This document shows, in pieces, positions 34,069-43,103 of a DNA stretch of 64,000 nt. The stretch is from assembly GCA_015057635.1 (NCBI GenBank), contig SVEB01000109.1, positions 1 through 64,000 on the forward strand, in the 5' to 3' direction. How positions within the stretch are numbered: position 1 is the first letter of the stretch; each line of letters starts with the position of its first letter. A program made the translations under genes and the position numbers. This stretch comes from Lachnospiraceae bacterium. Its GTDB lineage: Bacteria > Bacillota > Clostridia > Lachnospirales > Lachnospiraceae. The notes below the pieces were generated by a model. The model was not told where the DNA came from. It saw nothing but the letters and a program-made list of their open reading frames with translations, and did no database searches.

Positions 34069-34266
34069 ATGGCTAAATGTGCAATTTGTGATAAAGGTGC
34101 TCACTTTGGTAAGGTTGTGAGCCATTCCAGAAGTCAGGTTTCCGGAAGATCTAATAAGATGTGGAAGTCCAACGTTAAATCTGTTAGAATCAAAGTTAAC
34201 GGTGGAACACAGAAAACTTATGTTTGTACATCTTGTTTAAGAGCTGGTAAAGTAGAACGCGCTTAA
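34069..34266 (+). CDS. rpmB: 50S ribosomal protein L28, zinc-binding form
   Basis: 65 residues. Two CxxC pairs (CAIC at residues 4-7, CTSC near the end) make this the zinc-containing C+ type of L28. 'GKVVSHSRSQVSGRSNKMW' is the core sequence. It is part of the large ribosomal subunit. AAGGAGGTG precedes the ATG. It is transcribed alone, ahead of the divergent yloUV region, and is terminated strongly. Confidence 0.96.
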   Translation: MAKCAICDKGAHFGKVVSHSRSQVSGRSNKMWKSNVKSVRIKVNGGTQKTYVCTSCLRAGKVERA

Positions 34267-34279
34267 TGACGATGGGAAA

Positions 34280-34319
34280 GAGGGGTTGTTGTAGTATATG
34301 TATACAACAGCCCCTTTTT
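34280..34319 (+). terminator. Intrinsic terminator of rpmB
   Basis: AGGGGTTGTTGTA pairs with TACAACAGCCCCT, then TTTT. Confidence 0.9.
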
Positions 34320-34440
34320 AATTTATCAGGAATCATAGGTAAACATTGCTTGGCGGAATTTTGATAAATTAAAATTCTCCGGGAAAAGAAATTTGTCTTG
34401 GAAGCAGTACGTTTATGTAAAAACTGTTGGGGAACTGCCC

Positions 34441-34578
34441 CTAGCTGCAGAACAGGTTGTATCCTAAGATCAGACAAAGAATAATAATACAGATTGCAAT
34501 GATCCCATTTGTGATAAACAGCATGATGGTCATTCCGATTGCAATCCAGAATAGAATAAACCCAAGCATTTTCTTCAT
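34441..34578 (-). CDS. Small hydrophobic membrane protein
   Basis: 45 residues, nearly all hydrophobic, with two membrane segments: MKKMLGFILFWIAIGMTIM and ITNGIIAICIIILCLILGY, ending NLFCS. Start at 34578 has GGAGTGG correctly placed on this strand; longer frames to 34749 would cross the yloU promoter region. A GGGG/CCCC hairpin with a T run follows the stop. It is divergent from yloU. Real gene likely; function unknown. Confidence 0.65.
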   Translation of the reverse strand: MKKMLGFILFWIAIGMTIMLFITNGIIAICIIILCLILGYNLFCS

Positions 34579-34709
34579 GAGAGCCACTCCAAAAGGGATG
34601 CTTTCTACCAATATATGCTTTTCGTGTCCCTGAATATGAAAATAATGTTTCTTTTTTTCATAAAAGAGGTTATAATAATAATATCTATGAATGAATTGGA
34701 GGGCTATGT

Positions 34710-35066
34710 ATGAATGGAACGATGCTAACAAAGCTCGGAGAGATAGCAATTGATACCGATGTTATTGCAAAGTACGCCGGCTCTTCCGCAGTGGAATGCT
34801 TCGGAGTTGTAGGCATGGCATCTATCAGCATGAAAGATGGATTAGCCAAATTACTAAGACGTGAGAGCCTGAATCATGGCGTTAACGTAGTGATAGAGAA
34901 TAATAAGATTACCATCGATTTACACATTATTGTATCTTATGGTGTAAGTATTTCAGCAGTGGCTGAGAACTTAATCAGCAATGTGAAATATAAGGTGGAA
35001 GAATTCGCAGGCCTAGAGGTAGCGAAAATAAATATATTTGTTGAGGGCGTAAGGGTCATCGACTAG
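34710..35066 (+). CDS. yloU: Asp23/Gls24-family envelope stress protein (YloU)
   Basis: 118 residues, DUF322 family. 'GEIAIDTDVIAKYAGSSAVE' and 'VEEFAGLEVAKINIFVEGVRV' are typical. Members form membrane-associated assemblies and are tied to envelope homeostasis. It is followed after 20 bp by yloV, the usual arrangement in Firmicutes. GGAGGG precedes the ATG. Confidence 0.93.
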   Translation: MNGTMLTKLGEIAIDTDVIAKYAGSSAVECFGVVGMASISMKDGLAKLLRRESLNHGVNVVIENNKITIDLHIIVSYGVSISAVAENLISNVKYKVEEFAGLEVAKINIFVEGVRVID

Positions 35067-35086
35067 TATTAAGGAGGAACAAACCA

Positions 35087-36775
35087 GTGACGTTGAATAC
35101 GATTGATGCTGCGCTATTGCAGAAGATGTTTCTTGCAGGGGCGAAAAGTATCGAAGCGAAAAAGGAATACATCAATGAACTGAATGTATTTCCGGTTCCA
35201 GATGGTGATACCGGAACCAACATGACATTAACAATTATGTCGGCGGCGAAGGAAGTTTCAGCTATTGAGAATCCAACGCTTGAGACACTAGCAAAGGCAA
35301 TCAGCAGCGGTTCATTAAGAGGTGCAAGAGGTAACTCAGGTGTTATCCTGTCCCAGTTATTCAGAGGATTTACAAAAGAAGTGAAAGAACATTCTGAAAT
35401 TAATGTAACCATTATGGCGAATGCATTTGCTAAGGCTGTTGAGACAGCATACAAAGCCGTTATGAAACCAAAGGAAGGAACAATCCTTACTGTAGCGAAG
35501 GGCGGCGCTGAGCGTGCAGCAGAATTAGTGTCAGAAACAGAAGATTTGGTGTACTTTGGTGCAGAAGTAATAAAACGTATGGAAGAAGTTCTTGCATACA
35601 CACCAGAATTATTACCAGTATTAAAAGAAGCAGGAGTAGTGGACTCTGGCGGACAGGGTCTGTTAGAAGTTGTCAAGGGCGGATATGATGCAATGCTTGG
35701 CAAAGAAGTTGACTTTGAGATCGTGCCTGCAAGTGCTGGAGTAAAAGCCAATGTAAGCTCCGAGAATATTGCAACAGCGGATATTAAATTTGGTTATTGT
35801 ACAGAATTTATCGTAATGCTTGAAAAAGAATATACAATAGAAACCGAACATGAATTCAAAGCTTATTTAGAATCCATCGGTGACTCCATCGTAGTTGTTT
35901 CGGATGACGATATCGTAAAGGTTCATGTACATACCAATGATCCTGGTCTTGCCATCCAAAGAGCGCTTACTTATGGTTCTTTAACCCGTATGAAGATTGA
36001 CAATATGCGTGAAGAGCATAATGAAAAGTTAATCAAAGATGCGGAAAATAAAGCAAAGCAGCAGAAAGAAGAAGAATTACAGGCTGCTGAAGTGAAGAAA
36101 AAAGAAGAACCTAGAAAGCCTGTTGGTTTTGTAGCAGTATCCATTGGTGAAGGTATTAATGAAATCTTTAAAGGTCTTGGTGTTGATTACCTGATCGAAG
36201 GCGGTCAGACAATGAACCCAAGTACAGAAGATATGTTAAACGCAATCGATCATGTGAATGCGGATACCATCTTCATTTTACCAAATAACAGCAATATCAT
36301 CTTAGCCGCTAACCAGGCAAAGGATCTGACAGAGGATAAGAAGATTGTTGTTATTCCATCTAAGACGGTTCCTCAGGGTATTACAGCGATTATCAATTAT
36401 GTCTTTGATAAGTCGGCTGAAGAAAATGAGGCTAGAATGATTGAAGAGATGGGCAGAGTTAAGACTGGTCAGGTTACTTATGCAGTACGTGACACATCCC
36501 TTGATGGAAAAGAAATCAGACAGGGCAATATCATGGGTATTGGTGATAAGGCAATCCTTTCTGTTGGAACTGAGATTAAGGAAACTACCATTGATTTAAT
36601 CAATCAGTTAGTTGATGATGATTCTGAATTAATCAGTTTATACTACGGTGCTGAAACTAGCGAAGAGGAAGCGAATGAAATCGCTGAGATCATCTCCGAT
36701 CAGTACCCAATGGTAGACGTTGAAGTCCATATGGGCGGTCAGCCAATCTACTATTATGTATTATCTGTTGAATAG
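35087..36775 (+). CDS. fakA: Fatty acid kinase catalytic subunit FakA (DAK2 domain, YloV)
   Basis: 562 residues. The N-terminal DAK2 domain has the Mg-ATP motif 'VFPVPDGDTGTNMTLTI' and 'SLRGARGNSGVILSQ'; the C-terminal half is a DegV-like/DAK-linker region containing 'ILPNNSNIILAANQA'. With a FakB (DegV) partner it phosphorylates exogenous fatty acids for lipid synthesis. No fakB is in the window. Start is GTG 35087 after AAGGAGG. The coding end is 8 bp before the largest palindrome of the family. Confidence 0.93.
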   Translation: MTLNTIDAALLQKMFLAGAKSIEAKKEYINELNVFPVPDGDTGTNMTLTIMSAAKEVSAIENPTLETLAKAISSGSLRGARGNSGVILSQLFRGFTKEVKEHSEINVTIMANAFAKAVETAYKAVMKPKEGTILTVAKGGAERAAELVSETEDLVYFGAEVIKRMEEVLAYTPELLPVLKEAGVVDSGGQGLLEVVKGGYDAMLGKEVDFEIVPASAGVKANVSSENIATADIKFGYCTEFIVMLEKEYTIETEHEFKAYLESIGDSIVVVSDDDIVKVHVHTNDPGLAIQRALTYGSLTRMKIDNMREEHNEKLIKDAENKAKQQKEEELQAAEVKKKEEPRKPVGFVAVSIGEGINEIFKGLGVDYLIEGGQTMNPSTEDMLNAIDHVNADTIFILPNNSNIILAANQAKDLTEDKKIVVIPSKTVPQGITAIINYVFDKSAEENEARMIEEMGRVKTGQVTYAVRDTSLDGKEIRQGNIMGIGDKAILSVGTEIKETTIDLINQLVDDDSELISLYYGAETSEEEANEIAEIISDQYPMVDVEVHMGGQPIYYYVLSVE

Positions 36776-36783
36776 AATGGAAT

Positions 36784-37023
36784 AGAGAATAGAATCGAAG
36801 ACCTCCCGCGCAAGAGCCGGGCGATTTTCCCGCTTTGTGTTCCGAATGTTCGGACGCATGAGCGGACAAAAATGCCGCGGAATCCTTGATTATCAGACAG
36901 GAAGACACTGTCTGCTACTCAAGGACTCCGCGGTATTTTTGTTCGTCATGAGCCGGACATTCCGGAACACAGAGCGGGAAAATCGCCCGGCTCTTGTGCG
37001 GGAGGTCTTCGATTCTATTCTCT
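36784..37023 (+). repeat. Giant nested palindrome, family member 4 (largest)
   Basis: 240 nt, centre 36904. Outer stem 36784-36853 with 36955-37023, about 65 bp with few mismatches, mostly G-T pairs. Then the conserved asymmetric loops around the 5-bp helix CATGA/TCATG (36857-36861, 36946-36950), an inner stem TGCCGCGGAATCCTTGA with its complement between A and T runs, and an apical hairpin CAGACAG/CTGTCTG with loop GAAGACA (36894-36914). Starts 8 bp after the fakA stop codon. Confidence 0.93.
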
Positions 37024-37230
37024 TGCTTTGCTGGTGCAACGGATGGTTAAAGATAAGGGCATAAAAGAATGCGAGATTGATTAGTGGTAAAAAAATTATA
37101 GAATGTTAGTGAACGAGATAGCGAATGGATGATGTGTAGAGGCAAGAAGAGCCGAGGAATCAAGAGGATAAGAAAGAAAACGAAAAAGATGTCGAGATAT
37201 AATATGAATTGTAAATACTCAAAAAAGATA
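37024..37230 (+). other. Gap, possibly with a gene tail
   Basis: A frame through the palindrome end reads on as LALLVQRMVKDKGIKECEID and stops at 37083. It has no start of its own and may be the C-terminus of a lost gene, or chance. Otherwise AT-rich with no structure seen. Confidence 0.25.
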
Positions 37231-37259
37231 TTGACAGTCTAAAGTGGAAACGCTATAAT
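37231..37259 (+). promoter_or_regulatory. Consensus sigma-A promoter
   Basis: TTGACA 37231-37236, TATAAT 37254-37259, 17-bp spacer. Drives the 30-residue membrane protein at 37316. Confidence 0.88.
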
Positions 37260-37315
37260 CTCAAATGACAAATGGAAAATATTTACTGATCGTTGTAGGG
37301 AAAAGGGGGATTAAG

Positions 37316-37408
37316 ATGAGCGAGAAAGAATTATCCAAGAAAGCAATGCGCACAACTATTTTATCAGTGGCTGCAGTTGTGGCTATGATTCTTGTAATCT
37401 GGCTGTAG
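37316..37408 (+). CDS. 30-residue single-pass membrane protein
   Basis: The frame MSEKELSKKAMRTTILSVAA, then a hydrophobic run ending VIWL, stops at 37406-37408. It has an N-terminal basic/acidic segment of about 12 residues and one transmembrane helix. AAAAGGGGGA lies at proper distance and a perfect consensus promoter is 57 bp upstream, which together make translation likely in spite of its length. Unknown role; similar tiny membrane proteins act as regulators or accessory subunits. A terminator follows at 37516. Confidence 0.65.
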   Translation: MSEKELSKKAMRTTILSVAAVVAMILVIWL

Positions 37409-37515
37409 TCTATAGATAATGGGATACATAAGGGGATAGGGAGAATAGTTAAGAGTGAAAAGGCACGGTTAGAATGGACAAGGTCTTATGTGCTGGTGCA
37501 TACCGATAAAAAGGA

Positions 37516-37571
37516 AGATGAGGCGGTAGTCTTCGGATCGGATGGATCCGGGGGCAGAGGCCTCATTTTTT
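37516..37571 (+). terminator. Terminator-like hairpin before recG
   Basis: TGAGGC/GCCTCA with inner TTCGGATC/GGATCCGGG pairing, then seven T. Closes the small-protein unit. Confidence 0.7.
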
Positions 37572-37704
37572 TGTGGTTTTTACAAAACGTATGTTCTAAT
37601 AGGGGAAAATATGATAAAATGGGCATAGTGAAAAAGAAGAAACTGTCAGACTTGAATGATCAGAGAAATAATTTGTATTTTGTTTAGATAGAAAGGGTTA
37701 TACC

Positions 37705-39741
37705 ATGCAGTTAACAGATGGACTAGGTAAGATTAAGGGAATCGGTGAGAAGACCGAGAAATGTTTTACGAAGGCTGGAATCTACAATATTCTCGATTTA
37801 ATAGAATATTATCCGAAAGGATATCAGACGTATGAGCTGCCGGTGCCGATCGGAAGTTTACGGGAAGGTGAGATTGCAGCAATTGAGGCGAGCGTTGCTA
37901 CGGTTCCGGAAGGAAAGAAGATCAGAGGGCTTCAGATGATTACATGCCGGGTGAAGGATCCAAGCGGATCGATCTTCATTACCTGGTTTAATCAGCCATA
38001 TTTAAAGAGTACGCTTCGTATGGGAAGCCGGTATATATTCCGCGGGAAGGTGACGAGAAAGAATGGTCAGATTTCAATCGCTCAGCCGAAGATTTATAAG
38101 CAGGAGGAATACCGACCGCTGTTAAATCTGATGCAGCCAACGTATGCCTTAACAGATGGGCTTACGAATAATCAGATTTCCAAGGCTGTTGATTTTGCCC
38201 TGCATAACGTGGAGATGCCGGAAGAGTTTCTGCCTGCAAGAATCCGAAAAGAATATGATCTGGTGAAACGTAAGGCTGCTCTTGCAGAGATTCATTTTCC
38301 GAAGTCAAAGGACACGATGCGGGAAGCAAGAAAACGTCTGGTATTTGATGAATTCTTTATTTTTACCCTTGTTTTAAATCAGCTCAAGGAGAATAAGAAG
38401 ACCTCTTATAATGATTTCTCGATCGTATGTAAACAGGAATGTGAGGATATGATCGGGAAACTGCCGTATGAGCTTACGAACGCGCAGAAGAAGGTTTGGA
38501 ATGAGATCAAGCAAGATATGACATCCAATAAGGTGATGAATCGTCTGGTGCAGGGTGACGTAGGCTCCGGTAAGACAATCTTAGCGGTACTGGGGCTTAT
38601 GATGACGGCATTGAACGGCTATCAGGGGACGTTAATGGTTCCGACTGAAGTTTTAGCAAAACAGCATTATGAATCGCTGATTGAGAATCTGGAGCCATAT
38701 GGAATCCGGATTGAGCTTTTAGTCGGTTCTATGACCGCGAGCGAGAAGAAGAAAGCTTATAAACGAATTGAGGCGCATGAGGCGGATATTATCGTGGGTA
38801 CCCATGCTCTTATTCAGGAGAAGGTTAATTATGATAAGCTTGGTCTTGTTATCACCGATGAACAGCACCGTTTCGGTGTAAAGCAGCGAGAGATGCTGTC
38901 TGTAAAGGGGGAAAAACCACATGTGCTTGTTATGAGTGCGACTCCGATCCCAAGAACGCTCGCAATTATTTTATATGGGGATCTTGATATTTCCGTATTG
39001 GATGAACTTCCGGCCAACCGCCAGCCAATCAAAAACTGCGTGGTGGATACCGGATATCGGGATACCGCGTATCGCTTTATTGAAAAACAGGTATACGAAG
39101 GAAGACAGGCATATGTAATCTGTCCGATGGTAGAGGAAAGCGAGAATATGGAAGCGGAGAATGTAATCGAATATACAGAGAAGCTTCGTATGGTATTAGG
39201 CGATCAGATCACGATTGAGTATCTGCACGGCAAGATGAAACCGAAAGAGAAGGATGCGATTATGGAGCGTTTCTCAAAAGGTGAAATCAAGGTACTCGTA
39301 TCCACTACGGTAGTCGAAGTTGGTGTTAATGTGCCGAATGCGACTGTTATGATGATCGAGAATGCGGAGCGATTCGGATTGGCACAGCTTCACCAGTTAA
39401 GAGGACGTGTCGGACGAGGCGGTCATCAGTCTTATTGTATCTTAGTAAGCGGCTCCAGAAACAAGGAGACGATGGCGCGTCTTGACATCTTAAATCGTTC
39501 CAACGATGGATTTTATATTGCAAGCGAAGACTTAAAGTTAAGAGGACCGGGCGATATGTTCGGCGTACGCCAGAGCGGTGATTTAGAGTTCCGCCTGGGA
39601 GATATCTATACGGATGCAACCGTTCTTAAGAATGCGAATGATGCCGCAAAAAATCTGACAGAGAAAGAATATGAAGAAATTATCAGCCATTATCCGGCAC
39701 TGTTAGATAAAATCAACAATTTTGCATCGGGAACTTTGTAA
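37705..39741 (+). CDS. recG: ATP-dependent DNA helicase RecG
   Basis: 678 residues. An N-terminal wedge/OB domain is followed by the helicase core: Walker A 'GDVGSGKTI', DExH box 'DEQHRFGVKQR', motif III 'SATPIPRTLA' and motif VI 'QLHQLRGRVGRGG', with the TRG-like C-terminal block 'LRGPGDMFGVRQSG'. It regresses stalled replication forks and processes branched DNA. GAAAGGG precedes the ATG. A -10-like sequence near 37610 may be its promoter. Confidence 0.97.
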   Translation: MQLTDGLGKIKGIGEKTEKCFTKAGIYNILDLIEYYPKGYQTYELPVPIGSLREGEIAAIEASVATVPEGKKIRGLQMITCRVKDPSGSIFITWFNQPYLKSTLRMGSRYIFRGKVTRKNGQISIAQPKIYKQEEYRPLLNLMQPTYALTDGLTNNQISKAVDFALHNVEMPEEFLPARIRKEYDLVKRKAALAEIHFPKSKDTMREARKRLVFDEFFIFTLVLNQLKENKKTSYNDFSIVCKQECEDMIGKLPYELTNAQKKVWNEIKQDMTSNKVMNRLVQGDVGSGKTILAVLGLMMTALNGYQGTLMVPTEVLAKQHYESLIENLEPYGIRIELLVGSMTASEKKKAYKRIEAHEADIIVGTHALIQEKVNYDKLGLVITDEQHRFGVKQREMLSVKGEKPHVLVMSATPIPRTLAIILYGDLDISVLDELPANRQPIKNCVVDTGYRDTAYRFIEKQVYEGRQAYVICPMVEESENMEAENVIEYTEKLRMVLGDQITIEYLHGKMKPKEKDAIMERFSKGEIKVLVSTTVVEVGVNVPNATVMMIENAERFGLAQLHQLRGRVGRGGHQSYCILVSGSRNKETMARLDILNRSNDGFYIASEDLKLRGPGDMFGVRQSGDLEFRLGDIYTDATVLKNANDAAKNLTEKEYEEIISHYPALLDKINNFASGTL

Positions 39742-39789
39742 AATTTCCAAAATTCACCTTTCAATTCCCCCTGATATATAGTATAATAA

Positions 39790-39828
39790 CCTCATATAGC
39801 TCCCCATAAAACGGGAGTTTTTATGAGG
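39790..39828 (+). terminator. Double hairpin after recG
   Basis: CTCCC...GGGAG with five T, enclosed by CCTCATA/TATGAGG. A -10-like TATAAT just upstream (39783-39788) means it may alternatively be the 5' end of the next transcript. Confidence 0.6.
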
Positions 39829-39898
39829 GAAATCTGCAATTGAATTGTTTTTTAATTGCAAATGATATAAATATTACAAATGAATAGGAGGCATCCTT

Positions 39899-41959
39899 AT
39901 GTTAGCAGTTCTTTACCTTGTGCTTTGTTTCCTTCTGGGATACGGTCTGTGCAGTGTGGTATTTCCGAATTTAAAGAATATTACAGGCAGCCGGTTTTCG
40001 GGAGAGAAGCTTAGCCTTTGTTCCTATTTTGTACAGGTTCCTGCATGGTATCTGACGGGAACGGTGGCAATGACATGGCTTACGTATCTGTTTGCTTATG
40101 CATTTAAGTCAAAGGAGAAGCCATTGATCTATGGCAATTTAGGCTCGATGATCGTCGGAGGCCTGCTTATTGTCCTGCTCTTATGGCTTTCGTTAAGGAA
40201 GCACGGCAAAAAAACAGAACGGCAGAATATGGCATGGAGTGAGTTGAAGAAGATATCGGTGGGGGAATATGTGCTTATGTTCCTCTCTTTGTTTTTGATC
40301 ATTCAGTTGATGTGGATCACATTTCATGTAAAGAATGGAGAGCTGCAGGTTGGGTATTCAGTATTCAGTGATTTTTCACCGCATCTTGGCATGATTCGGT
40401 CATTCTCATATGGAAATAATTTTCCGACTCAGTATTCTCATTTTGCAGGAGAAGACATTCGGTATCATTTCCTGTTTCAGTTCCTGGTTGGAAACCTGGA
40501 GTTTTTAGGAATGCGCATTGACTATGCGTTTAATATTCCAAGCGCACTGTCCTTATTCGCCGCTGTAATGCTTTTATACGTGCTTGCGGTAAAGATCGGC
40601 GGAAAACGGTCCGTAGGATATCTGACCTGTCTGTTCTTTGCGTTTAGAAGTTCGAAGAGTCTCTTTATTTTCTTAAGTAAGGTGCCGGAAGGAACAAGTC
40701 TTCTTGCTGCGTTAAAAGACAATACAGAGTTTATCGGCTATACAACGAATGAGGCATGGGGGTTATGGAATCTGAATGTATACTGCAATCAGAGACATTT
40801 AGCCTTGGGGCTTGCGGTTATGTTATTGATCCTTCTTTTCTTTATTCCGCATCTGTATGCGCTGTTTGAAAGAGTGAAGGCAGCAATAGAACAAAGAGAA
40901 AAAGAAGAGAGCACCTTTGCCGTAGCGGTGAGGGAAATCTTCTTTACAAAAGAAGGATGGATGATAAAGGATCTTGGCCTTTGTGTTGCAGCAGGCATTC
41001 TTCTTGGAATATTAGCGTTCTTTAACGGCGCTGTTACCATCGCGGCTTTGCTTATCTTGTTTTTAATTGCAGTATTTGCGGATCGCCGTCTCGAGTTTTT
41101 AGTGACGGCAGTGATTGCGACAGGATTATCGGTCTTGCAGTCTTCCTTTTTTATAAAAGGGAGTGCGATCAGTACCAGTTTCTACTTTGGATTCATCGCG
41201 GAAAACCGGACGTTCTTCGGCGTGATTGATTATATTGAACGGCTGTTAGGGATTCTGCCGATCGTGTTGCTTGTAGCGTTCCTTTTGAGTAAGGGAGTGG
41301 AAAAGTGGCTGATGGCATGTGTAAGCCTTCCGTTTCTATTTGCATTTACCATGTCGTTAACCGTGGACGTGACGGTTAACCATAAGTATATTATGATCAG
41401 TGTTATGCTTGCAGGGATATTCGCAGCAATCGCAATCGTCAAATTATACGAGAAGAGATCCGTATTCTTAAAGGCTGTCTGCATTTTGCTGACGGTAGTT
41501 TTAACAGCGACCGGACTATACGATTATACGATTGTATTAAAGAAGAATCAGAATTCATTAAATTTTGATCTGGATGATCCATTGACGTTATGGATTCGGG
41601 ATAATGCGGATTCTAAGGACATTTTCTTAAGTTCAAATTACGCTCTTAATAATGTGGTAATGGGAGGCGCGATGCTTTTCCTTGGCTGGCCTTATTTCGG
41701 CTGGTCGGCAGGGTATGATACCGCACACCGTGCCGAACTTGTGAAAGAGATGTATGAAGCGGATTCGAGTGAAGAATTGATGCAGCTTGTGGAAGAAAAT
41801 AATATCCGCTTTATTATTGTGGATTATGATAACCGGGTAAGTATGGATTACAACCTGGATCCATATACGATTCCTGCGACGTATGAAGCGGTTTATGAAA
41901 GCGGAGCCGGTGACTATCAGATAACAATTTATGATACGAAAAAAGCGATTGGCAGATAA
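39899..41959 (+). CDS. Polytopic membrane protein, GT-C glycosyltransferase-like
   Basis: 686 residues with about 13 transmembrane segments and a short soluble C-terminus. The first large loop has acidic residues in 'YSVFSDFSPHLGMIRSFSYG', as in the catalytic first loop of GT-C enzymes, which use polyprenyl-phosphate sugars. A soluble end with 'IIVDYDNRVSMDYNLD' is like that of its larger neighbour. Family inferred from topology and from the neighbouring glf and GT2 genes; the acceptor is unknown. First gene of a six-gene glycan cluster on one strand. Confidence 0.7.
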   Translation: MLAVLYLVLCFLLGYGLCSVVFPNLKNITGSRFSGEKLSLCSYFVQVPAWYLTGTVAMTWLTYLFAYAFKSKEKPLIYGNLGSMIVGGLLIVLLLWLSLRKHGKKTERQNMAWSELKKISVGEYVLMFLSLFLIIQLMWITFHVKNGELQVGYSVFSDFSPHLGMIRSFSYGNNFPTQYSHFAGEDIRYHFLFQFLVGNLEFLGMRIDYAFNIPSALSLFAAVMLLYVLAVKIGGKRSVGYLTCLFFAFRSSKSLFIFLSKVPEGTSLLAALKDNTEFIGYTTNEAWGLWNLNVYCNQRHLALGLAVMLLILLFFIPHLYALFERVKAAIEQREKEESTFAVAVREIFFTKEGWMIKDLGLCVAAGILLGILAFFNGAVTIAALLILFLIAVFADRRLEFLVTAVIATGLSVLQSSFFIKGSAISTSFYFGFIAENRTFFGVIDYIERLLGILPIVLLVAFLLSKGVEKWLMACVSLPFLFAFTMSLTVDVTVNHKYIMISVMLAGIFAAIAIVKLYEKRSVFLKAVCILLTVVLTATGLYDYTIVLKKNQNSLNFDLDDPLTLWIRDNADSKDIFLSSNYALNNVVMGGAMLFLGWPYFGWSAGYDTAHRAELVKEMYEADSSEELMQLVEENNIRFIIVDYDNRVSMDYNLDPYTIPATYEAVYESGAGDYQITIYDTKKAIGR

Positions 41960-41993
41960 GATGCCATCCGATAGAGAAAGGAAATAAAAAACG

Positions 41994-43082
41994 ATGCATT
42001 ATGATTATGTAGTTGTAGGAGCAGGCCTTGCAGGCCTTACGATTGCTGAACGAGCAGCAAATGAAGGAAACAAGAAAGTATTAGTGATTGAAAGAAGAGG
42101 CCATATTGGCGGAAATGTATACGATTCCTATAATGAGGACGGTATCTTGATTCATAACTATGGACCTCATATTTTTCATACAAACGATAAAGAAGTTTAT
42201 GACTATCTAAGCAAGTTTACAAAATGGAATGACTTCTGGCACAGAGTATTAACTTATGTGGATGGTAACCTGATTCCGATGCCGATTACGGTGGAAACCG
42301 TGAATAAGTTATATAATCTTAACTTAAGCACGAAGGAATTTGAAGCATTTATCAAAGAAGAAGCAGAAGACATTGAAGAGATTCGCACAAGCAAGGATGT
42401 AGCATTAAGCAAGGTTGGAGAGAATATCTATAATTTATTCTTTAAGAACTATACAATCAAGCAGTGGGGCATTGATCCGGGTGAGATCGATACATCCGTT
42501 ATTTCCAGAATTCCAATCCGTTTTAATCGTGATACCAGATATTTTGCAGATAAATATCAGGGAATGCCAAGACATGGCTATACCAAAATGTGTGAGAATA
42601 TGTTACAGAATAAGAATATTAAGATCATGCTGAATACGGATTATAAAGAAGTGAAGGACGATATCACATATGATAAGTTAATCTATACCGGACAGACAGA
42701 TGAATTTTATGATTTTGAATATGGCAAATTAGCATATAGAAGTCTGGAATTCAAGTTTGAGACATTCGATCAGGAATCCTATCAGGAAGCGCCGGTTGTG
42801 AATTATCCAAACGACTATGATTTTACACGTATTACGGAATTTAAGAAGCTAACCTGGCAGGATCATAAAAAGACAACAATCTTAAAGGAATATCCACAGG
42901 CAGAGGGAGAACCTTATTATCCGTTCCCAACCAAAGAGTGTAAGGAACATTTTGCAAAATATCAGGCCAAGATGGAACAGGAAGAGAACACTTACTTCTT
43001 AGGAAGACTTGCTGAATATCGTTATTATAATATGGACGCTGTTGTAAGAAGCGCTCTGGATTTATATAACAGGATCAAGTAA
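41994..43082 (+). CDS. glf: UDP-galactopyranose mutase
   Basis: 362 residues. The FAD-binding motif is 'VVGAGLAGLTIAERAA' at the N-terminus, with 'RRGHIGGNVYDSY' and 'YGPHIFHTNDKEVYDYL' following, and 'NTYFLGRLAEYRYYNMD' near the C-terminus, all typical of Glf. It converts UDP-galactopyranose to UDP-galactofuranose in the cytoplasm, using reduced FAD. It shows that the surface glycan made by this cluster probably contains galactofuranose. Confidence 0.96.
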   Translation: MHYDYVVVGAGLAGLTIAERAANEGNKKVLVIERRGHIGGNVYDSYNEDGILIHNYGPHIFHTNDKEVYDYLSKFTKWNDFWHRVLTYVDGNLIPMPITVETVNKLYNLNLSTKEFEAFIKEEAEDIEEIRTSKDVALSKVGENIYNLFFKNYTIKQWGIDPGEIDTSVISRIPIRFNRDTRYFADKYQGMPRHGYTKMCENMLQNKNIKIMLNTDYKEVKDDITYDKLIYTGQTDEFYDFEYGKLAYRSLEFKFETFDQESYQEAPVVNYPNDYDFTRITEFKKLTWQDHKKTTILKEYPQAEGEPYYPFPTKECKEHFAKYQAKMEQEENTYFLGRLAEYRYYNMDAVVRSALDLYNRIK

Positions 43083-43103
43083 GAAAATTGTACACAGGGG
43101 GAA

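Noticed and set aside
16136..37023. Interpretation of the palindromes as integron attC sites
   Set aside because: They have asymmetric unpaired bases like attC, but lack the R/L box consensus ending in GTT/AAC, and no integrase gene or cassette arrangement is present.
16136..37023. CRISPR array made of the repeated blocks
   Set aside because: The copies are kilobases apart, one per gene end, with no spacers and no cas genes.
36690..37064. Protein-like frames inside the giant palindromes sharing text such as FGRMSGQK...YQTGRHCLLLKD
   Set aside because: The same peptide pattern appears at 16.1, 30.0, 36.9 and 61.4 kb because the DNA of the element is conserved. Frames are open on both strands, start codons and ribosome sites are absent, and the variable parts follow base pairing and not amino-acid similarity. 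Conserved structure explains it better than coding.
37490..37687. 65-codon frame upstream of recG
   Set aside because: It crosses a terminator hairpin, has low-complexity Gly/Lys composition and no ribosome site.
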